This document shows positions 16,138-24,675 of a stretch of 64,000 nucleotides of DNA, in pieces. Under the pieces are notes generated by a model. The model ran no database searches and was not told where the DNA came from. It saw nothing but the letters and a program-made list of their open reading frames with translations. The stretch lies in NCBI RefSeq assembly GCF_008727875.1, contig NZ_VTWS01000003.1:124001-188000 (forward strand). The letters run 5' to 3'. The position numbers were made by a program, and so were the translations under genes. Position 1 is the stretch's first letter. Every line of letters begins with the position of its first letter. This DNA comes from Larkinella humicola. Its GTDB lineage: Bacteria; Bacteroidota; Bacteroidia; Cytophagales; Spirosomataceae.

Positions 16138-17244
16138 ATGAATCAAATTCATACACTTCCTCAAAAAGAAAGCCACTCGAAAGGAATTATTGGAATTCAG
16201 TATTTGAGAGGCCTTGCGGCTTTAATGGTCGTTCTTTGCCATGTCGCTGAAATGGCTAATTTCCCAAAGTATTTCAATGCTAATTTCCTGCCAACCTGGT
16301 TACTTTCTGGATCTTCGGGAGTTCATTTGTTTTTTGTAATAAGTGGTTTCATCATCTCTTATGTTTCACTGAACAATCAGATTAAACCCAAAATCAGCCC
16401 GATGGATTTTTTAACCCGTCGTTTTATACGTATTATTCCATTCATGTGGGTTTGTATTATTGGATATGCCTCCCTTAGATTTTTAGGAAGAGGTACCTTT
16501 ACTCCCCTTCCATATCTAAGGGCAGCGGTTTTGTCTCCAATTGGTGATATAATGCCAAGTCAAATCTGGACTTTGCGCCACGAGGTTCTTTTTTATTTGC
16601 TATTCTGTGTATTTATTCTTTATGTAAAACCAAGGTGGGAGATATTAACCCTGTGGTTCTTATCGCCTGTATTTTGGTTTTGGTGCGGCATTTCTGATTT
16701 AGTTCCCGCATCAACTTTTCACCAGCTTTGTGACTTCTTATTTCACAAAGCAAACCTTTTGTTTGGTATGGGGTTTTTAATTGGAGTACTGTATAATTAT
16801 GGCTTTTTGAATTATACAATAAAGAACTGGAATGGTTTTATCCTTTGCGCAATTTTAACCATACCTTTATTTTTCTTTTCTTATCAAAGAATTCTGGGGG
16901 ATAACTTTATTATAGTTACTGGCTTATTTTCAACATTAATTGTAATAATCTCAATTTTCCTATTTTCTGGTCGTCCATTAAATATAGTCGATAAATTTGG
17001 ATTAGAGTTGGGGGATGCCTCGTATTCTATCTATTTAGTCCATCCTGGAATTATTTCGGCAGTTTTAGGAGTATGGTCTAAGTTCCAGCCCTCAGCAAAT
17101 CCATTCGCCGTATTGGTGATTAATTGTATTCTATGCTGTCTTGGTGGAATCCTAGTGCATAAATTTATTGAGAAGCCAATTATCAAAATAACCAGGGATA
17201 GATTCGAGCAAAAGAAGATTATTGCTGATGTACGTGCAAGTTAA
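16138..17244 (+). CDS. Acyltransferase 3 family protein (OafA/ExoZ-like)
   Basis: A 368-residue inner-membrane O-acyltransferase that would acetylate or otherwise acylate the polysaccharide. GIQYLRGLAALMVVLCHVAE carries the conserved R and the catalytic-type His of the family (RGLAALxVxxxH), SGVHLFFVISGFIIS the next block, and DFLTRRFIRIIPFMWVC the third; about ten membrane segments follow. It is the last gene of the plus-strand arm and converges with the Wzi gene 35 bases away. GC content rises compared with the polymerase and transferases but stays below the genome background. Confidence 0.9.
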   Translation: MNQIHTLPQKESHSKGIIGIQYLRGLAALMVVLCHVAEMANFPKYFNANFLPTWLLSGSSGVHLFFVISGFIISYVSLNNQIKPKISPMDFLTRRFIRIIPFMWVCIIGYASLRFLGRGTFTPLPYLRAAVLSPIGDIMPSQIWTLRHEVLFYLLFCVFILYVKPRWEILTLWFLSPVFWFWCGISDLVPASTFHQLCDFLFHKANLLFGMGFLIGVLYNYGFLNYTIKNWNGFILCAILTIPLFFFSYQRILGDNFIIVTGLFSTLIVIISIFLFSGRPLNIVDKFGLELGDASYSIYLVHPGIISAVLGVWSKFQPSANPFAVLVINCILCCLGGILVHKFIEKPIIKITRDRFEQKKIIADVRAS

Positions 17245-17279
17245 TCGTCATAAAATCAGCATGACAGGGCTGTTTACCC

Positions 17280-18761
17280 TCAATGCCACACTTTTTTAAA
17301 GCTGATCAATCCTCCTATCGCATCATTATAGAGATCTCCCTGGTCCATTGCCAGATTGATTCCCAGGAACCCGCCACCGAGCCAACTCACCGGAATATTT
17401 AATCGTATTAAGCTGGAGGATTGCGTTACACTTCCTGGAAAGCGTTTCCAGTGTGTTCCATAATTACTGCTTAACGAAAATCGCCCTTCAACTGTTACAC
17501 CAGATCGTAGCTCGCCGAGAACGGCGATATGGTACAGTGAAACAAGGCTATTATTAATCATACTCCCCTGGTTTTTTTTAGATGGAGTTAAATGCGTATC
17601 CCATTCCGGCTTGGTGTCCTTATATCTTGTAATAAATGGGGTTCCAATGATCCGTTCTTTTACGGCCCACCCGTCAATATATTGAATATTATTAAAGTAG
17701 TCATCCATTCCGTCATATTTGCGGCTGTCTATTTTCACCGTTGCGCCACTTTGATCTCTGGTCGTTAAGTATTCAACCGTAATCGTTTTTAACTTAAAAA
17801 ACGGGTTGGGCTGACCCGATACGTTTTGAATTCGAATACCGTATAGTCCATCCGGCAAATTAACAAGTGCCAGCCCCGACTTATCCTCGAAGGGGTGTTG
17901 ATAATAGCCCAGAATCCGATATTGCTTGATCGAAATTTCCGTTCCTATATCTATGTTCCCCAAATGGTTGCCAAATCGATTGACAGCATCCGGGAAGGCA
18001 TAATCACCTGCATTTGATGGCTGACTGGCCGTTATAACGGCTAAATAGGTTTTGAATGAAGACGGAATTACTCCGCCAACGGCCTGATTGGATGATAAAT
18101 ACTTCGACTTCCCTCCCCATTGCGCATTATGAAGAAACCCCCCATACAATTTCACCTTCCAATTCGGTTTTCCAATGCGGCCATACAGGGCCTTTTGGTG
18201 CAAATAAGAATTCTGGATTGAATCTGTATTCGGGAACCAGCCATGCGCAAAAAAGGCGTTAATCGAAATCAAGCCTTTGGTAAACTTTAAAGGAGCATAC
18301 CCATTTGTTCCAAGCTGGATCTTGGTGATGGGTAATGCATTGCCCGACCACGAATAAGATCCGGATGAAAGAGTGGTATCCACCAAACCTAACACTTCTT
18401 TCCGACGGCCCACCACTAGTTCAATGGAGCGGTAGCCAATTTTTGCGTACGCTTCCGGCACCAAAAGCCGGTTATTGGGACCAGCATATCCTACTACCTC
18501 AGCGCCATACCCGAAATGCCACCCTTTGCCTGTGCTGTCTACCCTAAACACGCCTGAACTTCCCAACCGGACTGTTCCGGCAGGAGCTATCAACGGCACA
18601 GTCCCAAATTGATTGGCTCGCAGCCAAAACGGCGTTCGGCGAGCCGATGAAGCCATGCCACTTACTTCGGCTGAAACCTGAACGGATGAGACGGGTTTCT
18701 GTGCGTAAAGGGGGCAACTCACTAAAAAAAGGAGAATAAGGGTGCAGAATGGTGCTTTCAT
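17280..18761 (-). CDS. Wzi-family capsule assembly outer-membrane protein
   Basis: An outer-membrane beta-barrel protein involved in surface attachment of capsule. The 493-residue protein has a Sec signal peptide (MKAPFCTLILLFLVSCPLYA, cleavage before QKP), then VSAEVSGMASSARRTPFWLR, the start typical of Bacteroidota Wzi homologues, with GRRKEVLGLVD and repeated amphipathic strands to the C-terminus (FKKVWH). It is the last gene of the minus-strand arm, 45 bases after the cmk gene. Its presence suggests that at least part of the polymer stays cell-bound as a capsule. Confidence 0.87.
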   Translation of the reverse strand: MKAPFCTLILLFLVSCPLYAQKPVSSVQVSAEVSGMASSARRTPFWLRANQFGTVPLIAPAGTVRLGSSGVFRVDSTGKGWHFGYGAEVVGYAGPNNRLLVPEAYAKIGYRSIELVVGRRKEVLGLVDTTLSSGSYSWSGNALPITKIQLGTNGYAPLKFTKGLISINAFFAHGWFPNTDSIQNSYLHQKALYGRIGKPNWKVKLYGGFLHNAQWGGKSKYLSSNQAVGGVIPSSFKTYLAVITASQPSNAGDYAFPDAVNRFGNHLGNIDIGTEISIKQYRILGYYQHPFEDKSGLALVNLPDGLYGIRIQNVSGQPNPFFKLKTITVEYLTTRDQSGATVKIDSRKYDGMDDYFNNIQYIDGWAVKERIIGTPFITRYKDTKPEWDTHLTPSKKNQGSMINNSLVSLYHIAVLGELRSGVTVEGRFSLSSNYGTHWKRFPGSVTQSSSLIRLNIPVSWLGGGFLGINLAMDQGDLYNDAIGGLISFKKVWH

Positions 18762-18806
18762 AACGGATAGGGCAATATGGGTTAACTATCTTCCCATGGT
18801 GAGAAG

Positions 18807-19592
18807 TTAAGCTTCCATTGACTTAGAATATTCCCGGTGCAATTCGCTCGTAATGGTCAGATAAGCTTGTTGAACAACCCATTCCACCTGTCCGGCGATG
18901 GATAGGTGCGAGGTGTCCAGAAGCTGGGCATCCGACGCCTTTCGTAAGGGACTTTCGGTGCGGGTCGTATCGAGATGGTCCCGCTTTTCAAGATTTTGAG
19001 CGATTTCGGCCAATTCAACCTGCTCTCCTTTAGCCTGCAGTTCAATGCGTCGGCGTTCCGCCCGAACCAGTGAATCAGCAGTCATGAATACCTTCAGCTC
19101 AGCATGCGGAAAAACATGCGTACCGATGTCGCGCCCGTCCATTACGATACCCCGGTTGTGACCAAGTTTTTGCTGTAGCCCCACCATGGCCTTCCGTACG
19201 TCAGGAATAGCACTAACTTCCGGTACAGCATTCGCTACCGGAAGTTTGCGGATTTCTTCTTCTACATTCTGTCCATTCAAATGCGTTTGAATCGTTCCGG
19301 TTTCCGGGTCACCTTCAAACGTGATGTGAATTTTTGCAAGCGCTTCCCGTACCGCTTTTTCACTCGCAAGATCGATTTTGTGCTGAATGAAATACAACGT
19401 GACCGCCCGGTACATGGCCCCGGTATCGATGTAGGTGTATCCCAACTGGACAGCAACCTGCCTGGCCGTCGTGCTCTTGCCACAGCCGGAGTGCCCGTCA
19501 ATAGCGATGATAATTTTAGTACTGCCGGAGAAAGTATTTACGGGAGTTGCTCTGTGAAACTGATAGGAATCATTGATAAGGCCCATATCCAT
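18807..19592 (-). CDS. cmk: Cytidylate kinase
   Basis: (d)CMP kinase, converting CMP and dCMP to the diphosphates with ATP. KIIIAIDGHSGCGKSTTAR holds the P-loop (GHSGCGKS), DTGAMYRAVTLYF the NMP-binding region, GRDIGTHVFPHAELKVFMTA the LID-proximal block, and RTESPLRKASDAQLLDTS the C-terminal motif. At 261 residues it carries about 25 extra N-terminal residues (MDMGLINDSYQF..) compared with usual Cmk; a second ATG lies at 19586. It sits between gmd and wzi in a polysaccharide arm and has the TACTCAACGTT motif upstream, so it may also recycle CMP released by a CMP-sugar transferase. That link is an inference. Confidence 0.92.
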   Translation of the reverse strand: MDMGLINDSYQFHRATPVNTFSGSTKIIIAIDGHSGCGKSTTARQVAVQLGYTYIDTGAMYRAVTLYFIQHKIDLASEKAVREALAKIHITFEGDPETGTIQTHLNGQNVEEEIRKLPVANAVPEVSAIPDVRKAMVGLQQKLGHNRGIVMDGRDIGTHVFPHAELKVFMTADSLVRAERRRIELQAKGEQVELAEIAQNLEKRDHLDTTRTESPLRKASDAQLLDTSHLSIAGQVEWVVQQAYLTITSELHREYSKSMEA

Positions 19593-19602
19593 ACCGATTA
19601 AA

Positions 19603-19614
19603 AACGTTGAGTAG
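19603..19614 (-). promoter_or_regulatory. TACTCAACGTT motif, copy 3 (cmk)
   Basis: CTACTCAACGTT on the minus strand, here 10 bases before the first possible ATG of cmk rather than touching it. It follows the gmd terminator hairpin by about 37 bases. Confidence 0.45.
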
Positions 19615-19639
19615 CTGCTATTCCAATCAGGCAGATAAG

Positions 19640-19690
19640 CAAAAAAGGAAAGAGATCACGAACCCGATTTAGTCTGCAGTTCGTGATCTC
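19640..19690 (-). terminator. Terminator of gmd
   Basis: On the minus strand GAGATCACGAAC (from 19690) pairs with GTTCGTGATCTC (19663-19652), followed by TTTCCTTTTTT. This is a 12-bp perfect stem with a U-rich tail 8 bases after the gmd stop. Confidence 0.75.
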
Positions 19691-19697
19691 CAAGGGG

Positions 19698-20810
19698 TTA
19701 CTCAAAATAATTCAGCACCAAATGACCGCCTTCAGCCAGCAACTGGTCGCGACGGAACAAGTCGATGTCAGCCGTCATCATGTCTTTTACCAGCGCAGCC
19801 AGGTCATATTTCGGCTGCCAGTTCAGTTTGGTCATGGCCTTCGTCGGATCACCCAGCAGCAGATCCACTTCCGTCGGGCGGAAATACCGCTCGTCGATGC
19901 TCAATACTTCTTTGCCGACTTCGACCGGGTAATCCGGGTTCGACGCACTCACCACAAACGCCCGCTCGGCCACACCTTCGCCCCGGAATTCCAATTCGAC
20001 GCCAATCTCGGCAAACGCCATCCGGACAAAATCACGGATTGAGGTGGTGACACCGGTGGCAATCACGAAATCTTCCGGTTTTTCCTGTTGCAGAATCAGC
20101 CACATGGCTTCTACATAGTCTTTGGCGTGGCCCCAGTCGCGCAGCGAGTCAATGTTGCCCAGAAACACCTTGTCCTGCAAACCCAGACCGATCCGGGCCA
20201 CAGCGCGGGTGATTTTGCGCGTTACGAACGTTTCGCCCCGCAGCGGTGATTCGTGGTTAAACAAAATACCGTTGCAGGCATACATGCCATACGCTTCGCG
20301 GTAGTTGACCGTAATCCAGTAGCCGTATAGTTTGGCAACGGCATAGGGCGAACGCGGGTAAAACGGCGTCAATTCCGATTGGGCATGACCCTGCACCCCG
20401 CCGTATAATTCGGAAGTAGATGCCTGGTAAATGCGGGTTTTTTCGGTCAGACCCAACAGCCGGACGGCTTCCAGAATGCGGAGTGTACCAATGCCGTCGA
20501 CCTGGGCGGTGTATTCCGGCTCATCAAAACTCACCCGCACGTGCGACATGGCACCGAGGTTATAAATTTCGTCGGGCTGCACTTCCTGAATAATCCGGAT
20601 GATGTTGGTCGAATCGGAGAGATCGCCAAAATGGAGCTTGAACCGTACATTCTTTTCGTGCGGATCTTCGTATAAATTGTCGATCCGCTGCGTATTGAAC
20701 AAGGAACTCCGGCGTTTGATACCGTGTACTTCATATCCTTTTTCTAATAATAATTCGGCCAGATAGGCGCCATCCTGCCCTGTAATACCGGTAATAAGTG
20801 CTTTTTTCAT
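19698..20810 (-). CDS. gmd: GDP-mannose 4,6-dehydratase
   Basis: Makes GDP-4-keto-6-deoxymannose from GDP-mannose, the first committed step to GDP-L-fucose. The 370-residue extended SDR shows [20 protein letters not shown] (GxxGxxG), [19 protein letters not shown] (the NADP-binding RRSS block), the catalytic Ser/Thr in [13 protein letters not shown], and Tyr/Lys in [33 protein letters not shown] is the usual substrate-binding block. GDP-fucose synthase lies 39 bases upstream in the same operon. Length and motifs are standard for the family. Confidence 0.97.
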   Translation of the reverse strand: MKKALITGITGQDGAYLAELLLEKGYEVHGIKRRSSLFNTQRIDNLYEDPHEKNVRFKLHFGDLSDSTNIIRIIQEVQPDEIYNLGAMSHVRVSFDEPEYTAQVDGIGTLRILEAVRLLGLTEKTRIYQASTSELYGGVQGHAQSELTPFYPRSPYAVAKLYGYWITVNYREAYGMYACNGILFNHESPLRGETFVTRKITRAVARIGLGLQDKVFLGNIDSLRDWGHAKDYVEAMWLILQQEKPEDFVIATGVTTSIRDFVRMAFAEIGVELEFRGEGVAERAFVVSASNPDYPVEVGKEVLSIDERYFRPTEVDLLLGDPTKAMTKLNWQPKYDLAALVKDMMTADIDLFRRDQLLAEGGHLVLNYFE

Positions 20811-20849
20811 ACGTACGGAATTAGCTGTATTCGAAAGATTATCGTGTGA

Positions 20850-21788
20850 TTAAACGTAGACTTCCTGGTGGTTCAGAAAATCCTGATAGGTCGTGGTAAT
20901 ACCGGTTTTCAAATCGGTTTGGTGTTGCCAGCCCAGGGTATGCAGTCGCGAAACATCCATAAGTTTGCGGGGCGTCCCGTCCGGTTTGTCGGTATTCCAG
21001 CGAAGTTCGCCTTCAAAGCCAACGGTTTCTTTCACCAGCTCGGCCAGTTCGCGAATCGTGACGTCCTCCCCGGTCCCGATGTTGACAAACAATTCATCGT
21101 TGTAGGTTTCCATCAGAAACACGCAGGCATCGGCCAGGTCATCGGCGTGCAAAAACTCCCGGCGGGGCGAACCCGTTCCCCAAACCTCAACGAAGGGCTG
21201 GTTGCTGATTTTCGCTTCGTGGAATTTTCGAATCAAGGCCGGCAACACATGCGACCCCTGAAGATCGTAGTTATCATTCGGGCCGTAAAGGTTGGTCGGC
21301 ATTGCCGAAATAAAATTGCAGCCGTACTGGCTCCGATACGCTTCGCAGAGCTTGATGCCGGTAATTTTAGCAATGGCATACGGTTCGTTGGTCGCTTCCA
21401 GATACCCGCTGAGCAGGTATTCTTCTTTCAACGGCTGCGGAGCCAGCTTGGGATAGATGCAGGAGGACCCCAGAAACAGCAGTTTCTCAACCCGGTTTTG
21501 GTAGGCACTGTGGATAATGTTAGCTTCGATCAGCAGGTTATCGTACAGAAAATCGGCCCGGTACGTATTGTTGGCCCAGATACCGCCGACTTTGGCAGCC
21601 GCTAGAAAGACGTAATCCGGTTTTTCGTCGGCAAAAAAATCAGCGACGGCCGCCTGGTTGCGCAGATCCAGTTCCGACGAGGTCCGGGTAATAACTTGCT
21701 GGTACCCTTTGGCTTGTAGCGAACGAACCAGAGCCGACCCCACCATGCCCCGGTGTCCGGCAACGTATATTTTGTCTTGTTTCCTCAT
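20850..21788 (-). CDS. fcl: GDP-L-fucose synthase
   Basis: Epimerase-reductase that turns GDP-4-keto-6-deoxymannose into GDP-L-fucose. The 312-residue SDR begins [20 protein letters not shown], followed by [20 protein letters not shown], the catalytic Ser-Ser-Cys in [17 protein letters not shown], and Tyr/Lys in [33 protein letters not shown] and [15 protein letters not shown] are also typical. It precedes gmd in transcription order. Together they indicate that fucose or another sugar from the GDP-6-deoxyhexose branch enters the polymer. Confidence 0.96.
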   Translation of the reverse strand: MRKQDKIYVAGHRGMVGSALVRSLQAKGYQQVITRTSSELDLRNQAAVADFFADEKPDYVFLAAAKVGGIWANNTYRADFLYDNLLIEANIIHSAYQNRVEKLLFLGSSCIYPKLAPQPLKEEYLLSGYLEATNEPYAIAKITGIKLCEAYRSQYGCNFISAMPTNLYGPNDNYDLQGSHVLPALIRKFHEAKISNQPFVEVWGTGSPRREFLHADDLADACVFLMETYNDELFVNIGTGEDVTIRELAELVKETVGFEGELRWNTDKPDGTPRKLMDVSRLHTLGWQHQTDLKTGITTTYQDFLNHQEVYV

Positions 21789-21833
21789 TAATGATAGCTA
21801 TTCGTTCAGCAAAATCCTTTTTCCTGCCCTTAA

Positions 21834-22814
21834 TCAACGCACCGAAAATTCCCGGTGATAAGCGGCCTTGTACAGTTCTTCTTCCGGCAGATTTTTGAAG
21901 TAATCGTAGGTAATCCGCAAGCCTTCTGCCCGCGATACTTTCGGCTCCCAGTCTAAAATGGCTTTCGCTTTGGAAATATTCGGCTGGCGTTGTTTGGGGT
22001 CGTCGGTCGGCAGCGGTTTATAAACCACCTGCTGGCTGGTGCCGGTCAGCTTGATGATCTCTTCGGCAAATTCTTTGATGGTTATTTCAACGGGATTGCC
22101 AATGTTGACCGGAGACGGATAATCGCTCAGCAGCAGGCGGTAAATTCCCTCGACCAGATCATCGACGTAGCAGAACGAGCGGGTCTGGCTGCCATCTCCA
22201 AAAATAGTCAGGTCTTCGCCCCGCAAAGCCTGGCCGATGAAAGCGGGTAAAACCCGGCCGTCATTCAGTCGCATCCGCGGACCGTAGGTGTTGAAAATGC
22301 GGACAATCCGGGTCTCCAGACCGTGGTAGGTATGATAGGCCATCGTCATGGCCTCCTGAAACCGCTTGGCTTCATCGTATACCCCACGAGGACCGACCGG
22401 ATTGACATTGCCCCAATATTCTTCGGGCTGGGGATGAACCGTTGGATCACCATAGACTTCCGACGTGGAAGCAATCAGCACCCGCGCGTTCTTGACCCGC
22501 GCCAAACCCAGGCAATTGTGAATCCCGAGGGAGCCGACTTTCAGCGTCTGAATCGGGATTTTCAAATAGTCAATGGGGCTGGCCGGCGAGGCAAAATGCA
22601 GAATGTAATCGAGTTCGCCCGCAACGTGGATAAACTGCGATACATCGTGGTGGTGAAATTCGAAGTTCGAAAGGGGGAACAGGTGCTCAAGATTGCGGAT
22701 ATCGCCGGTAATCAGGTTATCCATGGCAATGACATGGTATCCTTCCTTGATAAATCGATCACAGAGGTGTGAGCCCAGAAAGCCAGCCCCACCCGTTATC
22801 AGAATGCGCTTCAT
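21834..22814 (-). CDS. UDP-glucuronate decarboxylase (UDP-xylose synthase)
   Basis: An extended SDR that would decarboxylate UDP-glucuronate to UDP-xylose. The 326-residue protein starts [20 protein letters not shown], has [20 protein letters not shown], the catalytic [10 protein letters not shown], and [16 protein letters not shown] (Tyr/Lys), where most homologues have [25 protein letters not shown] and [18 protein letters not shown] are hallmark blocks of UXS enzymes. The gene directly follows ugd, which makes its substrate. A tiny frame (ATG-AAA-CTT-TTC-TAG, 22838-22824) attached to the AACGTTATG motif precedes the true ATG at 22814. Confidence 0.93.
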   Translation of the reverse strand: MKRILITGGAGFLGSHLCDRFIKEGYHVIAMDNLITGDIRNLEHLFPLSNFEFHHHDVSQFIHVAGELDYILHFASPASPIDYLKIPIQTLKVGSLGIHNCLGLARVKNARVLIASTSEVYGDPTVHPQPEEYWGNVNPVGPRGVYDEAKRFQEAMTMAYHTYHGLETRIVRIFNTYGPRMRLNDGRVLPAFIGQALRGEDLTIFGDGSQTRSFCYVDDLVEGIYRLLLSDYPSPVNIGNPVEITIKEFAEEIIKLTGTSQQVVYKPLPTDDPKQRQPNISKAKAILDWEPKVSRAEGLRITYDYFKNLPEEELYKAAYHREFSVR

Positions 22815-22823
22815 GTAAGACGA

Positions 22824-22838
22824 CTAGAAAAGTTTCAT
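22824..22838 (-). other. Four-codon mini-ORF before UDP-xylose synthase
   Basis: The ATG of TTTACTCAACGTTATG here opens Met-Lys-Leu-Phe-stop and not the gene itself, whose ATG is 9 bases after the mini-ORF stop. It could be a leader that controls translation, or a relic of a former start. I cannot tell which. Confidence 0.3.
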
Positions 22839-22851
22839 AACGTTGAGTAAA
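22836..22851 (-). promoter_or_regulatory. TTTACTCAACGTTATG motif, copy 4
   Basis: An exact 16-base match to the copy before ugd. It begins directly beyond the ugd-uxs hairpin (22853-22883) and ends in the ATG of the mini-ORF. Confidence 0.5.
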
Positions 22852-22852
22852 G

Positions 22853-22883
22853 CTGGCGGGCTGAACGATCATCAGCCCGCCAG
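22853..22883 (-). terminator. Hairpin between ugd and UDP-xylose synthase
   Basis: CTGGCGGGCTGA pairs perfectly with TCAGCCCGCCAG around a 7-base loop. The following bases are CTTTACTC, so it is at most a weak terminator; partial read-through to the next gene is likely. Confidence 0.6.
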
Positions 22884-22900
22884 TACGAATGAGCGACCGA

Positions 22901-24232
22901 TCAGGCCGTCTGTTCCACCCCTTGCGAGATGGTTTCCCGACCAACGCTGTAGTAGGTGTAGCCTAATTCTTTCATCTGGTCCAGTTCGTAGAGATTCCGT
23001 CCGTCGAAGATGACTTTGTTTTTCAGCAGCAGGTTCATTTTGCTGAATTCCGGCGTCCGGAACATGGGCCATTCCGTCATAATCACCAGGGCATCGGCAT
23101 CATCCAGGGCAGCATACGACGTATGGGCGTACGTAATTTTGCTACCAAATACGTTTTTCACATTGTCCATCGCTTCCGGGTCGTAGGCCGTCACTTTCGC
23201 GCCGGCATCCAGCAGCGCCTGGATGTTTTCCAGCGCCGGTGCTTCCCGGATGTCGTCGGTATACGGTTTGAACGCCAGCCCCCATACGGCAATGGTTTTT
23301 CCTTTCAGGTCGCCGTTGAAGTGCTGGTTGATAATTGGAAGGAGTTTGGTTTTTTGCTTCGCGTTGACGTCCATCACCGATTTCAGAATCTGGAAATCGT
23401 AGTCGTATTCCTGGGCGGTTTTCGCCAGCGCCTGCACGTCTTTCGGAAAACAGCTTCCGCCGTAGCCAATCCCGGCGAACAAAAACCGTTTGCCGATGCG
23501 GCTGTCGGTGCCAATCCCTTTCCGGATGTCGTCGACGTTGGCCCCTGCTTTTTCGCAGAGGTTGGCAATTTCGTTCATAAACGAAATCTTAACGGCCAGG
23601 AACGCGTTGGCGGCATATTTGGTCATTTCGGCCGACCGTTCGTCCATGAAAATCACCGGATTACCCTGACGGACCAAGGGCGCATACAGTTTGCTCATCA
23701 CGGCTTTCGCGCGTTCTGACTTGGTGCCGATCACCACCCGGTCGGGTTTCATGAAGTCTTCGATGGCAACGCCTTCGCGGAGAAATTCAGGATTCGACAC
23801 CACGTCGAACTCCACCTGCGCACCCAGCGAAATGTAGTCGTGCACTTTTTCGGCGGTTCCCACCGGCACCGTACTTTTGTCGACAATCACGGCATACTCT
23901 TTCAGCAATTGCCCCAGATCACCGGCCACTTTCAGGATGTATTTCAGATCGGCGGAACCGTCTTCGCCCGGCGGGGTGGGCAGGGCCAGAAAAATAACCT
24001 CGGCACCTTCGATGCCTTCGGCCAGGCTGGTCGTGAATTTCAGACGACCTTCGGCGGTGTTGCGGTTAAACAACACGTCCAGACCCGGTTCGTAGATGGG
24101 GATGATGCCGTTGATGAGCTTTTGTACTTTGCGCTCGTCAATGTCGACACAGGTGACCTGGTTGCCGGTTTCGGCAAAGCAGGTTCCGGTTACGAGTCCA
24201 ACGTAACCGGTTCCAACAACAGCAATTTTCAT
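22901..24232 (-). CDS. ugd: UDP-glucose 6-dehydrogenase
   Basis: Oxidises UDP-glucose twice with NAD to give UDP-glucuronate. The 443-residue protein begins MKIAVVGTGYVGLVTGTCFA (Rossmann GxGxxG), has IFLALPTPPGEDGSADLKYI, VDKSTVPVGTAEKVH, NPEFLREGVAIEDFMKPDRV, the catalytic Cys in GIGYGGSCFPKDVQAL, and KTIAVWGLAFKPYTDDIREA. All three domains are complete. It is followed by UDP-xylose synthase and starts exactly at the ATG of a TTTACTCAACGTTATG motif. The long AT-rich region upstream probably holds the promoter of the minus-strand arm. Confidence 0.97.
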   Translation of the reverse strand: MKIAVVGTGYVGLVTGTCFAETGNQVTCVDIDERKVQKLINGIIPIYEPGLDVLFNRNTAEGRLKFTTSLAEGIEGAEVIFLALPTPPGEDGSADLKYILKVAGDLGQLLKEYAVIVDKSTVPVGTAEKVHDYISLGAQVEFDVVSNPEFLREGVAIEDFMKPDRVVIGTKSERAKAVMSKLYAPLVRQGNPVIFMDERSAEMTKYAANAFLAVKISFMNEIANLCEKAGANVDDIRKGIGTDSRIGKRFLFAGIGYGGSCFPKDVQALAKTAQEYDYDFQILKSVMDVNAKQKTKLLPIINQHFNGDLKGKTIAVWGLAFKPYTDDIREAPALENIQALLDAGAKVTAYDPEAMDNVKNVFGSKITYAHTSYAALDDADALVIMTEWPMFRTPEFSKMNLLLKNKVIFDGRNLYELDQMKELGYTYYSVGRETISQGVEQTA

Positions 24233-24245
24233 AACGTTGAGTAAA
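24230..24245 (-). promoter_or_regulatory. TTTACTCAACGTTATG motif, copy 5 (ugd)
   Basis: The minus strand reads TTTACTCAACGTTATG, with the final ATG being the ugd start codon. Identical over 16 bases to copy 4. Confidence 0.5.
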
Positions 24246-24675
24246 TAGAATAATAAGTAAAAAAATGTGGGTTTCCGACAGAAAGACGACTGATTAGCCG
24301 AAACGAAAGTCCGCAGGGAGCTCCGTTTCAGGGCGATCGGTAAAGCTACCTACCGATAAAATCAGACAAACTACTATTCTTTTTTTTTAAGTATTACATT
24401 CTAAATATAGAAAGCAGAAATGAGATTACCTATGCAATCTTCAATGTTTTTAAGAGAATACGGTATATAATCTTCAAAAAATTCAATAAAAAGTTTTTTA
24501 CGGAATACTATTTTTAATCTTTCTGAAAAAATCCGCAAAGTTTTTTTCCTATTTATCAGACAATCAACAAAAATTATGCCGCAGTATAAAGCACAAGAAT
24601 AAGTCGAGGCAATGGAAGTCCCAACTCTCAGGATGTAGCACCTGAAGTTCCATGAAATGCCACACGCAGGACCTT
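24246..24675 (-). promoter_or_regulatory. AT-rich upstream region of ugd, no gene
   Basis: About 430 bases without a credible gene. Between 24360 and 24560 it is strongly AT-rich with homopolymer runs. A hairpin (ATCGGTA / TACCGAT, 24336-24357), the CTGTCGGA box shared with the first gene of the locus (24275-24290), and a second hairpin at 24612-24653 just after the phosphatase stop are visible. It likely carries the promoter of ugd and the genes downstream. Confidence 0.45.
24275..24290 (-). promoter_or_regulatory. Box shared with the first export gene's upstream region
   Basis: GTCGTCTTTCTGTCGG(A) on the minus strand, 42 bases before ugd; partner at 281-296 on the plus strand. Confidence 0.35.

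Noticed and set aside
24360-24600. Small RNA or short genes in the AT-rich stretch upstream of ugd
   Set aside because: No promoter-terminator pair or frame with plausible composition could be seen; the stretch is described only as regulatory region.
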